From an uncultured Flavobacteriaceae bacterium (lineage in GTDB: Bacteria > Bacteroidota > Bacteroidia > Flavobacteriales > Flavobacteriaceae): a stretch of 64,000 bases of DNA. Made by a program: the position numbers and the translations under genes. The stretch lies in contig CALLUG010000035.1 in NCBI GenBank assembly GCA_938011315.1, positions 62,001 to 126,000 of the forward strand, given 5' to 3'. Positions 41,589 to 50,487 of the stretch are shown one piece after another. The notes under the pieces were generated by a model that saw only the letters and a list, made by a program, of their open reading frames with translations, made no database searches and was not told where the DNA came from. How positions within the stretch are numbered: the first letter of the stretch is position 1; each line of letters opens with the position of its first letter.

Positions 41589-42428
41589 ATGAAGTCTATT
41601 TTCGATTCGGTATCTAAAGCATCAAGTAAGGTTGTAACCAAACTATATAGTACCTCATTTTCTTTGGCTACAAAAATGCTTTCAAAATCTATTCGTCAAG
41701 ATATTTACAATATCTATGGTTTTGTACGTTTAGCAGATGAAATTGTAGATTCTTTTCACGAGTATGATAAAAACATTCTGTTTAAAGATTTTGAAAAAGA
41801 TTTAGATTATGCTTTAAATCATAACATTAGTTTAAATCCTATTTTAAACGCTTTTCAGCTCACTTACCATAAGTATAATATTGAAAGTCATTTGGTTAAT
41901 TCGTTTATGGACAGTATGCGGTTAGATTTGCACAAAACAGATTACTTAACCGAGGCTGAGTTTAATAATTACATTTACGGTTCGGCAGATGTTGTAGGAC
42001 TTATGTGTTTAACTGTATTTTTAAAAGGAGATAAACAAAAGTATAATGAACTAAAAGATGCTGCTATGGCTTTAGGTTCGGCATTTCAAAAAGTCAATTT
42101 TTTAAGAGATTTAAAAGCTGATCACGATCAATTAAACCGTACTTATTTTCCAAATACAGATTTAAATAATCTAGACGAGATTTCTAAACAAAATATTATT
42201 AATAATATTGAAAATGACTTTGCTAAAGGGCTAAAGGGAATTAAAAAACTGCCTATTGAAGCTAAATTTGGCGTCTTTATGGCATACCGATATTACAACC
42301 AACTTCTTAAAAAACTAAAGCAAACCCCTGCCAATAAAATCAAAAATACACGCATTAGAGTTGCTAATTATAAAAAAGCTGAACTCTTAACTAGAAGTTA
42401 TGTAAAGTATCAACTTAATTTAATTTAA
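41589..42428 (+). CDS. crtB: Phytoene synthase
   Basis: CrtB condenses two geranylgeranyl diphosphates to phytoene. The 279-aa protein carries the two Asp-rich Mg2+ sites: RLADEIVDSFHEYD near residue 48 (DxxxD) and the segment QKVNFLRDLKADHDQLNRTYFP with D..D near residue 172. SFSLATKML near residue 23 is also typical. It lies between crtI and crtZ on the same strand with short spacers, so it is part of one transcript. A GGPP synthase gene is not in the window. Confidence 0.94.
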   Translation: MKSIFDSVSKASSKVVTKLYSTSFSLATKMLSKSIRQDIYNIYGFVRLADEIVDSFHEYDKNILFKDFEKDLDYALNHNISLNPILNAFQLTYHKYNIESHLVNSFMDSMRLDLHKTDYLTEAEFNNYIYGSADVVGLMCLTVFLKGDKQKYNELKDAAMALGSAFQKVNFLRDLKADHDQLNRTYFPNTDLNNLDEISKQNIINNIENDFAKGLKGIKKLPIEAKFGVFMAYRYYNQLLKKLKQTPANKIKNTRIRVANYKKAELLTRSYVKYQLNLI

Positions 42429-42436
42429 CCTCTATT

Positions 42437-42886
42437 ATGCAAACTCTGTACTGGATACTACTGTTTTTAACTACCTTCTTCGTTATGGAATTTATGGCTT
42501 GGTTTACGCACAAATATATTATGCATGGCTTTTTATGGAGTTTGCATAAGGATCACCATAAAAAAAATCATGACAGCTGGTTTGAGCGTAATGATGCGTT
42601 TTTTATTTTTTATGCTGCTATCAGCATTATTTGTTTTCTTCTATGGCGCTATCAAGACATTTGGATAGGATTACCCTTGGGCTTAGGAATTCTTGCTTAT
42701 GGAATTACCTATTTTGTAGTTCACGATATATTTATACACCAACGTTTCAAATTTTTAAAAAAAGCAAATAATAGATATGCCAAAGGTGTAAGGCGTGCTC
42801 ATAAAATACATCATAAGCACTTAGGTAAAGAAAAAGGAGAGTGCTTTGGAATGCTTTTAGTTCCGTTCAAATATTTCAAAAAATAA
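42437..42886 (+). CDS. crtZ: Beta-carotene hydroxylase
   Basis: CrtZ is a membrane-bound di-iron hydroxylase that adds 3- and 3'-OH groups to beta-carotene, giving zeaxanthin. The 149-aa sequence has four hydrophobic segments and the expected histidine clusters: HKYIMH (residues 24-29), HKDHHKKNHD, HDIFIHQRF and RAHKIHHKHLG. Length is slightly shorter than proteobacterial CrtZ (about 160-175 aa). It begins 8 bp after crtB. Confidence 0.93.
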   Translation: MQTLYWILLFLTTFFVMEFMAWFTHKYIMHGFLWSLHKDHHKKNHDSWFERNDAFFIFYAAISIICFLLWRYQDIWIGLPLGLGILAYGITYFVVHDIFIHQRFKFLKKANNRYAKGVRRAHKIHHKHLGKEKGECFGMLLVPFKYFKK

Positions 42887-42892
42887 ATCTCT

Positions 42893-43588
42893 ATGCAGTA
42901 CTTATATTTGTTGTTAAATATTGGCTCTGTATCCATTCCGTTTTTATTTAGTTTTCATCCTAAAATAAAGTTTTATAACGAATGGAAATTTATATTTCCA
43001 TCGATATTAATAACGATGTTAGTGTTTATTCCTTGGGATATTATTTTTACGTTAGAAGGGTTTTGGGGATTTAACTCTAATTATTTTTTGAATACTCATA
43101 TTTTTCATCTACCACTTGAGGAATGGTTATTTTTTATATGTATTCCTTATGCTTGCGTATTCACACATTATGCACTATTACATTTTTTTCCAAAACTTAA
43201 GTATTCAACAAAAACTACAAAAATACTAAGCTATATTTTATTAAGTATCTTGTGCGTTGGTACTATTTTTAGTTACGATAAATACTACACTTTTGTTAAC
43301 TTTCTATACGCTATTATTTTAATTTTAATTGTTTTAAAATTAAATTTTAATTTGCTTCAAAATTATTATGTTACTTTTATAATAATGCTCATCCCCTTTT
43401 TTGTAGTAAATGGTGTACTAACAGGAAGTTTTATTGATAACGAAGTTGTTTGGTATAATAATGCCGAAAACTTGGGAGTTCGCTTATTTACAATTCCTAT
43501 TGAAGACAGTATATATGCGTTCACATTAATTCTTTCTAATTTGTTTTTAATGCAAATTTTAAAAAAGAGTAGAATAAAAAATCACTGA
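42893..43588 (+). CDS. Fused CrtYcd-type lycopene cyclase
   Basis: A 231-aa polytopic membrane protein made of two tandem lycopene-cyclase domains of the CrtYc/CrtYd kind. Each half has the P-x-E-(E/D) motif: PLEEWLFF at residues 74-81 and PIEDSIYAF at 202-210. In actinobacteria the halves are separate ~100-aa proteins; the fusion is the usual Bacteroidota form. It should cyclise both ends of lycopene to beta-carotene, upstream of CrtZ in the pathway. Its last 7 bp overlap the convergent tlpA-like gene. Confidence 0.9.
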   Translation: MQYLYLLLNIGSVSIPFLFSFHPKIKFYNEWKFIFPSILITMLVFIPWDIIFTLEGFWGFNSNYFLNTHIFHLPLEEWLFFICIPYACVFTHYALLHFFPKLKYSTKTTKILSYILLSILCVGTIFSYDKYYTFVNFLYAIILILIVLKLNFNLLQNYYVTFIIMLIPFFVVNGVLTGSFIDNEVVWYNNAENLGVRLFTIPIEDSIYAFTLILSNLFLMQILKKSRIKNH

Positions 43589-44148
43589 ATTAAGTCGTCT
43601 ATTAGTGCCCTTATTTTGTCGCTATTCCAGTTTGAAGCCCCTGTTTTATCTACAATAATATGCCCTGTTTTATTTAACAAATAAGTTTTGGGAATACTCG
43701 CTACCTGAAAAGGTTTTGGAGGTTTAGATATTGAATTATATGCCGTAAAGGTATATCCTTTACGTTGTAAAAATTTCTGTATTACGTTTGTATTTTCGTT
43801 AGACACAAATACAAACTCAATATGATCTTTATAATCATTATAAAGTTTCTGCATGCTTGGCATTTCTGCAATACAAGGAGGACACCATGTTGCCCAAAAA
43901 TTAACTAAAACTACTTTATTTTTTGTGGTATTAAAATTAAATAAATTACCGTCTAAAGATTTTAAGCTCCAATTATAAGTCTCTATAACAGCTCTATTTT
44001 TTGTTTTAATAACCGAAGGCGAAGGACTAAACGATGATATGGCTTTATGAAGTGTAACTTGAATTGGTTTTCTAGTTTGAGGTATAATTAGCAAGGTTAG
44101 AATTGCAAAAAAAATGATATTATAAAAAGTTGAGGCTTTAATTTTCAT
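43582..44148 (-). CDS. TlpA-like membrane-anchored thioredoxin
   Basis: A 188-aa protein with an N-terminal membrane anchor (residues 8-22) and a periplasmic thioredoxin fold. The redox motif is NFWATWCPPCIAEMPSM with Cys89 and Cys92, followed by VFVSNEN and the cis-Pro segment VASIPKTYLLN. Such TlpA/ResA proteins reduce disulfides during cytochrome c maturation or in envelope proteins. It is convergent with the cyclase gene. A hairpin with U-tract lies only 23 bp before its ATG on the same strand, so it probably needs a promoter downstream of it or read-through. Confidence 0.88.
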   Translation of the reverse strand: MKIKASTFYNIIFFAILTLLIIPQTRKPIQVTLHKAISSFSPSPSVIKTKNRAVIETYNWSLKSLDGNLFNFNTTKNKVVLVNFWATWCPPCIAEMPSMQKLYNDYKDHIEFVFVSNENTNVIQKFLQRKGYTFTAYNSISKPPKPFQVASIPKTYLLNKTGHIIVDKTGASNWNSDKIRALIDDLIQ

Positions 44149-44170
44149 AATTTTTTAATGATATAATTTT

Positions 44171-44208
44171 AAAAAAAGTTAAGGCGTTACAATAGTAACG
44201 CCTTAAAC
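44171..44208 (-). terminator. Hairpin plus U-tract upstream of the tlpA-like gene
   Basis: TTAAGGCGTTAC / GTAACGCCTTAA is a perfect 12-bp stem with loop AATA; on the minus strand it is followed by seven T residues. It is a good Rho-independent terminator for a minus-strand transcript, located just before a minus-strand gene. Confidence 0.75.
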
Positions 44209-44395
44209 TAACAAAAAACAAAACTTAAACTTACTATTCTTTACTCTTATTAGCTAACCAACAAAACTAATAAGAAAGAATAAACATTTAAATAAAACAA
44301 ATAAATATCAAGTTAAGCAACTTGATTGAAATATCTGTTTTACTAAACAAATTTTATAGATAGTCGAGCGTAATATATTTAACTTACATTTTAAA

Positions 44396-44430
44396 TAAAA
44401 AAAAACTCCTTTTTTTAGGAGTTTTTTTTT
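44396..44430. terminator. Bidirectional terminator after aconitase
   Basis: AAAAAACTCC / GGAGTTTTTT arms around a T-rich loop lie about 20 bp downstream of the aconitase stop, with A- and T-runs on both sides. It should end the aconitase transcript. Confidence 0.75.
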
Positions 44431-44450
44431 ATGCTTATTTTGAGGTTAAT

Positions 44451-46718
44451 TTAGGCGTTCTGTTTCTTAATTAAGTTTAGTGCAGAACCTTCATCATACC
44501 ATTCTATTTGACCTTGATTATAACTGTGGTTTGTTACAATAATATCAGAAGTTCCGTCATGATGCACAACTTCGATTGTAAGTTGTTTCCCTGGCGAAAA
44601 TTCATTCAAATCCAAAAAGTTAAACGTATCATCTTCTTGTATTAAATCATAATCAGATTCGTTTGCAAAAGTTAAGCCCAACATTCCTTGCTTTTTAAGG
44701 TTTGTTTCGTGTATGCGGGCAAAAGATTTTACTAATACTGCAGCAACACCTAAGTGTCGTGGCTCCATAGCGGCATGTTCACGAGAGGAACCTTCTCCGT
44801 AATTATGATCGCCTACAACTATAGTTTTAATTCCTGCTGCTTTGTATTCTCGTTGTGTATCTGGTACACCTCCATAAGTTTCTGTTAATTGATTTTTAAC
44901 AAAATTTGTTTTTTTATTAAAGGCATTAACGGCACCAATTAGGCAATTATTGGAAATATTATCTAAGTGTCCACGGAAACGTAACCAAGGACCAGCCATA
45001 GAAATGTGGTCTGTCGTGCATTTCCCAAAGGCTTTAATAAGGAGTTTTGCTCCTTTTATATTTCGTCCTAAAGGGACAAAGGGTGTCAATAATTCGATAC
45101 GCTCTGAGTCTGGAGAAACTTTAATTGTAACATGGCTTCCATCGTCTTCTGGTGCTAAATAACCATTATCCTTGACATCAAATCCATTAGGTGGGAGTTC
45201 CCATCCTTTTGGCTCATCAAACATAACTTCTTCGCCTTTTTCGTTAAGTAATTTATCTTTTATCGGATTAAAGTCTAGTCGTCCAGAAATTGCAATTGCG
45301 GCAGTTAGTTCCGGTGATGCTACAAAGGCGTGTGTATTAGGATTTCCGTCTGCACGTTTAGCAAAGTTTCTATTAAAGGAATGAACGATACTATTTTTTG
45401 GTGCGTTTTTAGGGTCGCTATATCTTGCCCATTGCCCAATACATGGACCACAAGCATTAGTAAATATTTTAGCATTTAGTTTTTCAAAAACAGCGATAAT
45501 ACCATCACGTTCTGCGGTATAACGTACTTGTTCCGATCCGGGATTAATTCCTAAGTCCGATTTCATTTTAACGCCTTTATCTATAGCTTGCTGTGCTATT
45601 GATGATGCTCTAGATAAATCTTCGTAGGAGGAATTGGTACAGGAACCTATTAGCCCCCACTCTACCTCTAATGGCCAATCGTTAGCTTTTGCTTTTTCGG
45701 TCATTTCGTTACCTACTGCGGTAGATAAATCTGGTGTAAAGGGACCGTTTAATAGCGGGTTTAGTTCTGAAAGGTTAATTTCTATAACTTGATCGAAATA
45801 ACGTTCGGGGTTTTCGTAAACTTCGGCATCGCCTGTTAGATAGTCTTTTACTTGGTTTGCTGCATCTGCGATATCACTTCTGTCTGTGGCACGTAGGTAA
45901 CGCTCCATAGAGGCATCGTAACCAAATGTAGATGTTGTTGCGCCTATTTCGGCTCCCATATTACAAATAGTACCTTTTCCCGTACAAGACATATTTGTTG
46001 CGCCAGGACCAAAATATTCAACAATGGCATCTGTTCCACCCTTTACGGTAAGAATTTCTGCTACTTTTAATATAACATCTTTAGGTGCTGTCCAGCCAGA
46101 TAATTTTCCTGTTAGCTTAACTCCTATTAATTTAGGGAATTTAAGTTCCCACGGCATTCCTGCCATAACGTCTACGGCATCTGCTCCACCTACTCCAATA
46201 GCTACCATACCTAAACCTCCTGCGTTTACAGTGTGTGAGTCTGTTCCTATCATCATTCCTCCCGGAAAAGCATAATTTTCTAGCACAACTTGGTGTATAA
46301 TTCCTGCGCCAGGTTTCCAAAATCCAATTCCATATTTATTGGATACGGATTCTAAAAAATTAAAAACTTCACTACTTACCGTATTTGCGTGTTTTAAGTC
46401 TTTGGATGCTCCTTCTTTAGCTTGTATTAAGTGGTCGCAATGTACTGTTGTTGGTACTGCCACTTTTTTCTTACCAGCTTGCATAAACTGTAATAAAGCC
46501 ATTTGTGCTGTTGCATCTTGACAAGCAATGCGGTCTGGAGAAAAATCGACATAATCTTTACCTCTTACAAATGCTTTGGTTGCTTTACCATCCCAAAGGT
46601 GGTTATATAAAATTTTTTCTGAGAGTGTTAGTGGTTTACCTACTATATGACGTGCTGCATCTACACGTTCTTTCATTTGGCTATAAACCGCTTTAATCAT
46701 ATCAATATCAAATGCCAT
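44451..46718 (-). CDS. Aconitate hydratase, mitochondrial type
   Basis: Aconitase isomerises citrate and isocitrate in the TCA cycle. The 755-aa protein is of the mitochondrial ACO2 type rather than AcnA or AcnB of enterobacteria: [17 protein letters not shown] near residue 90, [26 protein letters not shown] and [10 protein letters not shown] supply the three [4Fe-4S] Cys ligands. The swivelling C-terminal domain has [22 protein letters not shown]. It ends at a terminator and stands apart from other TCA genes. Confidence 0.95.
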   Translation of the reverse strand: MAFDIDMIKAVYSQMKERVDAARHIVGKPLTLSEKILYNHLWDGKATKAFVRGKDYVDFSPDRIACQDATAQMALLQFMQAGKKKVAVPTTVHCDHLIQAKEGASKDLKHANTVSSEVFNFLESVSNKYGIGFWKPGAGIIHQVVLENYAFPGGMMIGTDSHTVNAGGLGMVAIGVGGADAVDVMAGMPWELKFPKLIGVKLTGKLSGWTAPKDVILKVAEILTVKGGTDAIVEYFGPGATNMSCTGKGTICNMGAEIGATTSTFGYDASMERYLRATDRSDIADAANQVKDYLTGDAEVYENPERYFDQVIEINLSELNPLLNGPFTPDLSTAVGNEMTEKAKANDWPLEVEWGLIGSCTNSSYEDLSRASSIAQQAIDKGVKMKSDLGINPGSEQVRYTAERDGIIAVFEKLNAKIFTNACGPCIGQWARYSDPKNAPKNSIVHSFNRNFAKRADGNPNTHAFVASPELTAAIAISGRLDFNPIKDKLLNEKGEEVMFDEPKGWELPPNGFDVKDNGYLAPEDDGSHVTIKVSPDSERIELLTPFVPLGRNIKGAKLLIKAFGKCTTDHISMAGPWLRFRGHLDNISNNCLIGAVNAFNKKTNFVKNQLTETYGGVPDTQREYKAAGIKTIVVGDHNYGEGSSREHAAMEPRHLGVAAVLVKSFARIHETNLKKQGMLGLTFANESDYDLIQEDDTFNFLDLNEFSPGKQLTIEVVHHDGTSDIIVTNHSYNQGQIEWYDEGSALNLIKKQNA

Positions 46719-46766
46719 TTCTTGGTTTTTTAGTGTTTTAACGAACTTACAAAAATTTATTTTATT

Positions 46767-47720
46767 TTAAAATAAACTCTTAATAATTTCTTCTTCTGTT
46801 ATATTTTCTGCTTCTGCTTTGTAGTTTTTAATAATTCGATGGCGCAAAATACTTATAGATACTGCTTGTACATCTTCAATGTCTGGAGAAAATTTCCCAT
46901 TGATTGCTGCATGAGTTTTGGCTGCTAGAATTAAATTTTGGGAAGCTCTTGGCCCTGCACCCCAATCTATGTATTTTGTAACTAAATCTGCTGCTGTATC
47001 GCTATTAGGTCTTGTTTTTGCAACAAGGCTTACTGCGTATTCTATAACGTTATCTGCAACAGGGATGCGTCGTATTAATTGTTGAAAATCAATAATTTCT
47101 TGTGCTGTAAATAGCGCATTTACTGTTTTATGCTGATCTGTGGTTGTTGATTTAACAACTTCTACCTCTTCAGTAAATGACGGATATTCTAGGTTAATAG
47201 CAAACATAAAACGATCAAGCTGTGCTTCGGGTAAGGGGTAGGTGCCTTCTTGCTCAATAGGGTTTTGAGTGGCTAGCACAAAGTAGGGTAATTCTAGTTT
47301 ATAATGATGTCCTGCTACGGTAACTGCTCTTTCTTGCATTGCTTCCAAAAGTGCTGCTTGTGTCTTGGGAGGTGTTCTATTAATTTCATCTGCAAGGATA
47401 ATATTACCAAAAATGGGGCCTTTTATAAACTTAAATTGTCTTTTTTCATCTAAGATTTCACTTCCTAAAATATCGCTAGGCATTAGGTCTGGCGTAAATT
47501 GAATACGCTTAAAATCTAATCCTAAGGCCTGTGCTATAGTATTTACCATTAAGGTTTTTGCGAGCCCAGGGACACCAACTAATAAGGAATGTCCTCCAGA
47601 AAAAATAGAGATTAATATTTGATCTACGACGGCTTCTTGGCCAATAATAACTTTAGAAATTTCTATTTTTAAAGCGTTGTATTTTTTTACTAGCTGTTTT
47701 ACAGCTGTGACATCAGACAT
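46767..47720 (-). CDS. MoxR-family AAA+ ATPase
   Basis: A 317-aa MoxR ATPase with Walker A GVPGLAKT, Walker B ILADEINRTPPKTQA, sensor-1 LATQNPIEQEGTYPLPEAQLDRF, split around residue 150, and the C-terminal lid. MoxR proteins act as chaperones for maturation or metal insertion, usually with a VWA-domain protein, which is absent next to this copy. It begins 4 bp after the SurA-like gene on the same strand, so it is co-transcribed with envelope chaperones, a common flavobacterial order. Confidence 0.92.
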   Translation of the reverse strand: MSDVTAVKQLVKKYNALKIEISKVIIGQEAVVDQILISIFSGGHSLLVGVPGLAKTLMVNTIAQALGLDFKRIQFTPDLMPSDILGSEILDEKRQFKFIKGPIFGNIILADEINRTPPKTQAALLEAMQERAVTVAGHHYKLELPYFVLATQNPIEQEGTYPLPEAQLDRFMFAINLEYPSFTEEVEVVKSTTTDQHKTVNALFTAQEIIDFQQLIRRIPVADNVIEYAVSLVAKTRPNSDTAADLVTKYIDWGAGPRASQNLILAAKTHAAINGKFSPDIEDVQAVSISILRHRIIKNYKAEAENITEEEIIKSLF

Positions 47721-47724
47721 AGTT

Positions 47725-49179
47725 TTAATTTTCTGTTTTCATCCAATTTCCTTCAAACTTACATTTTCTGTGCTCTCCGTTGAGCTTTACATAAGTTTCT
47801 AAAATTTTTTGTTTCTGCCATTTGCTAATTGTTTTTAGCTTTTTATCGCCTAAGGCAAAATTTTTAATTTTAACATAATCTCTAGCAAAATCTGCTTCGT
47901 GTTCGTCTACTCTATCGGTTACTGTTAATATTTTAAAGCGTATTTCGTTAAGACGATCAGAGTCTTGAATAATTTCACTTATAGTATTGTCTTTCAAGTT
48001 TTGTATTTGGCTATACAGCTCTGGCTCCATATTTGTTAAATCAAAAGTATACTCACCTGTTTGTGTGTTTAGCAACAAACCTCCTTCAAATTTTGTTTCT
48101 TTTTCGTCGCTAATTTCTTTGGCTGCTTCTGCAAAGCTAATGTCGCCTGCTTCTATTTTTGCTTTAGTGCTTTCTGCCAGTGCTTTGGCTCTATCAATTT
48201 CGGCTTGTGGTATTTCTGGGCGTAATAAAATATGGCGCACATCGTATTCTTGACCTCTAATTTTTTCGAGCCAAATAATATGAAATCCAAAATCTGTTTC
48301 AAAAGGCTCAGATATTTCTCCTTCTTCTAAGGCAAAAGCTATTTCTCTAAACTCTTTTACCATACGCGGATTTTTTTTGTTCATTGGAGGTAGTTTTCCT
48401 CCTGCAGATTTAGAGCCTTTATCGTCTGAGTATAAGGCTGCCTTTGAGGCAAAACTGCCACCATTTTTTAAAACATCGGTTCTAAACTCGTTGAGCTTAC
48501 GGATAACTTTTTGTTTTTCTTCTTCTGTTGTTTTAGGAATTATTACTATTTGTGCTATTTTTAATTCCGTACCAATTATTGGGCGCTCGTCCTTTGGTAT
48601 CGCGTTGTAATACTGTCTAACTTCTTCGGGAGTAATTTCTACGGGGTCTAAAACTTTTTCTTGCATTTGTCGTGCTAAGCTATTGTTTTTATTAATCTCG
48701 TAGGTATCTATTTCTAGCTCTTCAAAAGATCTTTTTTTATAATAAGCCACTAACCTTTCTTTTGACCCTATCTGGTCAGCAAGTGAGTTTAATTGTTGAC
48801 TTGTAATGCTACGAATTTGCGCATCGTTAACGATAATGCTATCGCGTATGGCTTGGAAAACATATAATTTATTTTCTAACAATTGTCCTATAAATTGACA
48901 TCTTGTTAAATCTTTTGTAGAAATTTGTGCGGCTTCACTTTGCTGTATTTGTCTATCAATGTCAGAATCTAAAATAACAAAATCACCTACAACTGCAGCT
49001 ACGCCGTCTATTTTTATACGACCATCTTTGTTTACTACATATTTTTCTTTTACTTCTTCTTCTTTTTTATCCTCAATAATTTCTTGCGCCTTTAATGTGT
49101 AAGAAAACAAGATTAATATGGATAGGGATAAATGTTTTATCTTAGTTAAAAATTTCAAATTGTTTATTTTTAATTGCAT
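47725..49179 (-). CDS. SurA-like periplasmic peptidyl-prolyl isomerase
   Basis: A 484-aa exported protein with signal peptide (SLSILILFSYTLKAQ), a SurA-type N-terminal helical domain (residues ~50-170, DGVAAVVGDFVILDSDIDRQIQ) and two parvulin (PPIC) domains. The first runs over ELKIAQIVIIP to GFHIIWLEKI, the second starts YDVRHILLRPEI. It should chaperone outer-membrane proteins. The ATG overlaps the upstream PPIase gene by 38 bp; a TTG seven codons later would reduce this overlap. It forms a three-gene unit with that gene and moxR. Confidence 0.9.
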   Translation of the reverse strand: MQLKINNLKFLTKIKHLSLSILILFSYTLKAQEIIEDKKEEEVKEKYVVNKDGRIKIDGVAAVVGDFVILDSDIDRQIQQSEAAQISTKDLTRCQFIGQLLENKLYVFQAIRDSIIVNDAQIRSITSQQLNSLADQIGSKERLVAYYKKRSFEELEIDTYEINKNNSLARQMQEKVLDPVEITPEEVRQYYNAIPKDERPIIGTELKIAQIVIIPKTTEEEKQKVIRKLNEFRTDVLKNGGSFASKAALYSDDKGSKSAGGKLPPMNKKNPRMVKEFREIAFALEEGEISEPFETDFGFHIIWLEKIRGQEYDVRHILLRPEIPQAEIDRAKALAESTKAKIEAGDISFAEAAKEISDEKETKFEGGLLLNTQTGEYTFDLTNMEPELYSQIQNLKDNTISEIIQDSDRLNEIRFKILTVTDRVDEHEADFARDYVKIKNFALGDKKLKTISKWQKQKILETYVKLNGEHRKCKFEGNWMKTEN

Positions 49180-49999
49180 CTCTTGTAATATCGGTTTCTA
49201 ATTTTTTAACAAACTCTAATTTTCGTTTATTGATGATAATTTGTTTTATTGTTGGTGTTACGTACTCTATAGGTGCTGTTTCATTTCGCTTTAAAACATC
49301 TTTTATACGCATCAAATATAATCCTAATGAGTCTTTATGTCGTATAAAATTAGTTTTTTTTAACAGTTCTTTTTTATGATCAATAGACAGGATTGGGATT
49401 TTAGAAACAGCTTGGCGTAATCGTATCCAAATAGAATCATTTAATGAATACGATTTAAATTGAATTGACATCGAGTCTAATACCTTTTTATCTTCAAGAT
49501 TAAAGCGCCTAAATCGTTTTTCTACATCGGTAACCCCCTCGTTACTATCGCTTATATTTATATATCTAAATTTAATAAGATCTTCGTTTAGTTTGAAAAT
49601 TTCTAGGTTAGATTGGTAGGTTTCTTCTATTTCATGTTGTGTTACTAGAGTATCTATACTTTGTTTTACTAGAGCTTCTACATAAGCTTTAGTGTACAAG
49701 TCATTCTTGTATTGGGTTACTAAGTTATTGTACTCTTGTTGTTTTTCTTCGGACAAATTAAACTTTGCACCATCAATTAATAATTGTTCTGTTGCCCATT
49801 GGTTAATGTAATTGTTAACTCTTAGAAGACTATCGTCCTTGGTAATTCCTTCTGTAAGCAGTGGCTTTATATCTTTAAGATATAAATAGGTTTCATTTAC
49901 TCTCGCAATTATAGGTGTTTCTGTCTTTTTCTTAAAAAAACTACAGGCACTAATAGAGATAAAAAGTAATAGTAGTATGCTGCTATTTTTTAGTTTCAA
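49142..49999 (-). CDS. SurA/PrsA-like lipoprotein, non-catalytic
   Basis: A 285-aa lipoprotein (ILLLLFISISACSFF, lipid Cys near residue 19) with a SurA-like helical chaperone core: PIIARVNETYLYLKDI, then long amphipathic helices. I see no full parvulin signature, although YVTPTIKQIIINKRKLEFVKKLE near the C-terminus matches the last SurA helices. It is the first gene of the unit with the catalytic SurA-like protein and MoxR; the two chaperones probably cooperate in outer-membrane protein transit. Confidence 0.8.
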   Translation of the reverse strand: MKLKNSSILLLLFISISACSFFKKKTETPIIARVNETYLYLKDIKPLLTEGITKDDSLLRVNNYINQWATEQLLIDGAKFNLSEEKQQEYNNLVTQYKNDLYTKAYVEALVKQSIDTLVTQHEIEETYQSNLEIFKLNEDLIKFRYINISDSNEGVTDVEKRFRRFNLEDKKVLDSMSIQFKSYSLNDSIWIRLRQAVSKIPILSIDHKKELLKKTNFIRHKDSLGLYLMRIKDVLKRNETAPIEYVTPTIKQIIINKRKLEFVKKLETDITRDAIKNKQFEIFN

Positions 50000-50078
50000 T
50001 TTTCTGAAAATTTGGTTTTAGTATTTTAACAAATGTTTTGTTGAATCGTAATTCAAATCTCTTACACTTGCAATAGGA

Positions 50079-50086
50079 CAAAAATA
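50079..50086 (-). promoter_or_regulatory. Possible -7 element for the SurA-like/moxR unit
   Basis: TATTTTTG on the minus strand matches TAnnTTTG exactly, 79 bp before the first ATG of the unit. No -33 TTG is evident at standard spacing. Confidence 0.35.
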
Positions 50087-50165
50087 CTACATTTAGCACA
50101 TAAAATACGATGTGTTTTTTATATATTTACAAAACTAAACAAGACTTTTATTTTGTAAAAAAACA

Positions 50166-50402
50166 ATGCGAAAACTAAAACTTATTTGGGATTTTCGTGG
50201 TCCTAATGCCCATAATACTGCACAGCATCATGAAATCCATTTAAAAGATTATATCGTTATAAAAAAACTAGAGCTAAATATAACAGGAGTCGAACAGTTG
50301 TCGCATACGCATAGTATCGCATTTATGGTTGTAGAGGAGTACGACATGAAGCCTATTCGTGATGCGCTAAAACCACACCGCGGTCAAGTATATGCGCCTT
50401 AA
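50166..50402 (+). CDS. Small histidine-rich conserved protein, unknown function
   Basis: A 78-aa cytosolic protein with seven-odd histidines, several clustered (NAHNTAQHHEIHLKDY, residues 14-29, and LSHTHSIAF). The second half (IAFMVVEEYDMKPIRDALKPHRG) looks like one strand and helix of a ferredoxin-like fold. The composition is normal for a real gene, the ATG is preceded by a promoter-like AT-rich stretch, and no gene overlaps it. I do not recognise a family; metal binding is a possible reading of the histidines. It precedes the ABC importer genes by 85 bp. Confidence 0.65.
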   Translation: MRKLKLIWDFRGPNAHNTAQHHEIHLKDYIVIKKLELNITGVEQLSHTHSIAFMVVEEYDMKPIRDALKPHRGQVYAP

Positions 50403-50487
50403 AACGAATAACTTTTATGATAAGAGATTGAAACAAGTTTAGGGTATTACAAAAAAAAGAACGAATTTTGGGTTCTAATTTTTATCA

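Larger units (their letters stand above)
44149..44450 (-). other. Structured 302-bp intergenic region, possible small RNA or leader
   Basis: No reading frame is convincing here, but the region is rich in inverted repeats. From right to left on the minus strand: the aconitase terminator, a 7-bp stem TCAAGTT/AACTTGA (44308-44325), a 15-bp stem with a 3-nt bulge (ATTCTTT-ACT-CTTATTAG against CTAATAAGAAAGAAT, 44236-44281), then a 12-bp stem with U-tract (44179-44207). Ending in its own terminator between two same-strand genes is what a small RNA or attenuated leader would look like. No consensus promoter was found. Confidence 0.4.

Noticed and set aside
49142..49179. Apparent frameshift between the two SurA-like genes
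   Set aside because: The downstream gene has its own ATG and signal peptide and the upstream one ends normally; this is a gene overlap in two frames.
50403..50487. Possible cobalamin riboswitch before the ABC importer
   Set aside because: The gap is only 85 bp, too short for the element, and no B12-box-like sequence is visible.
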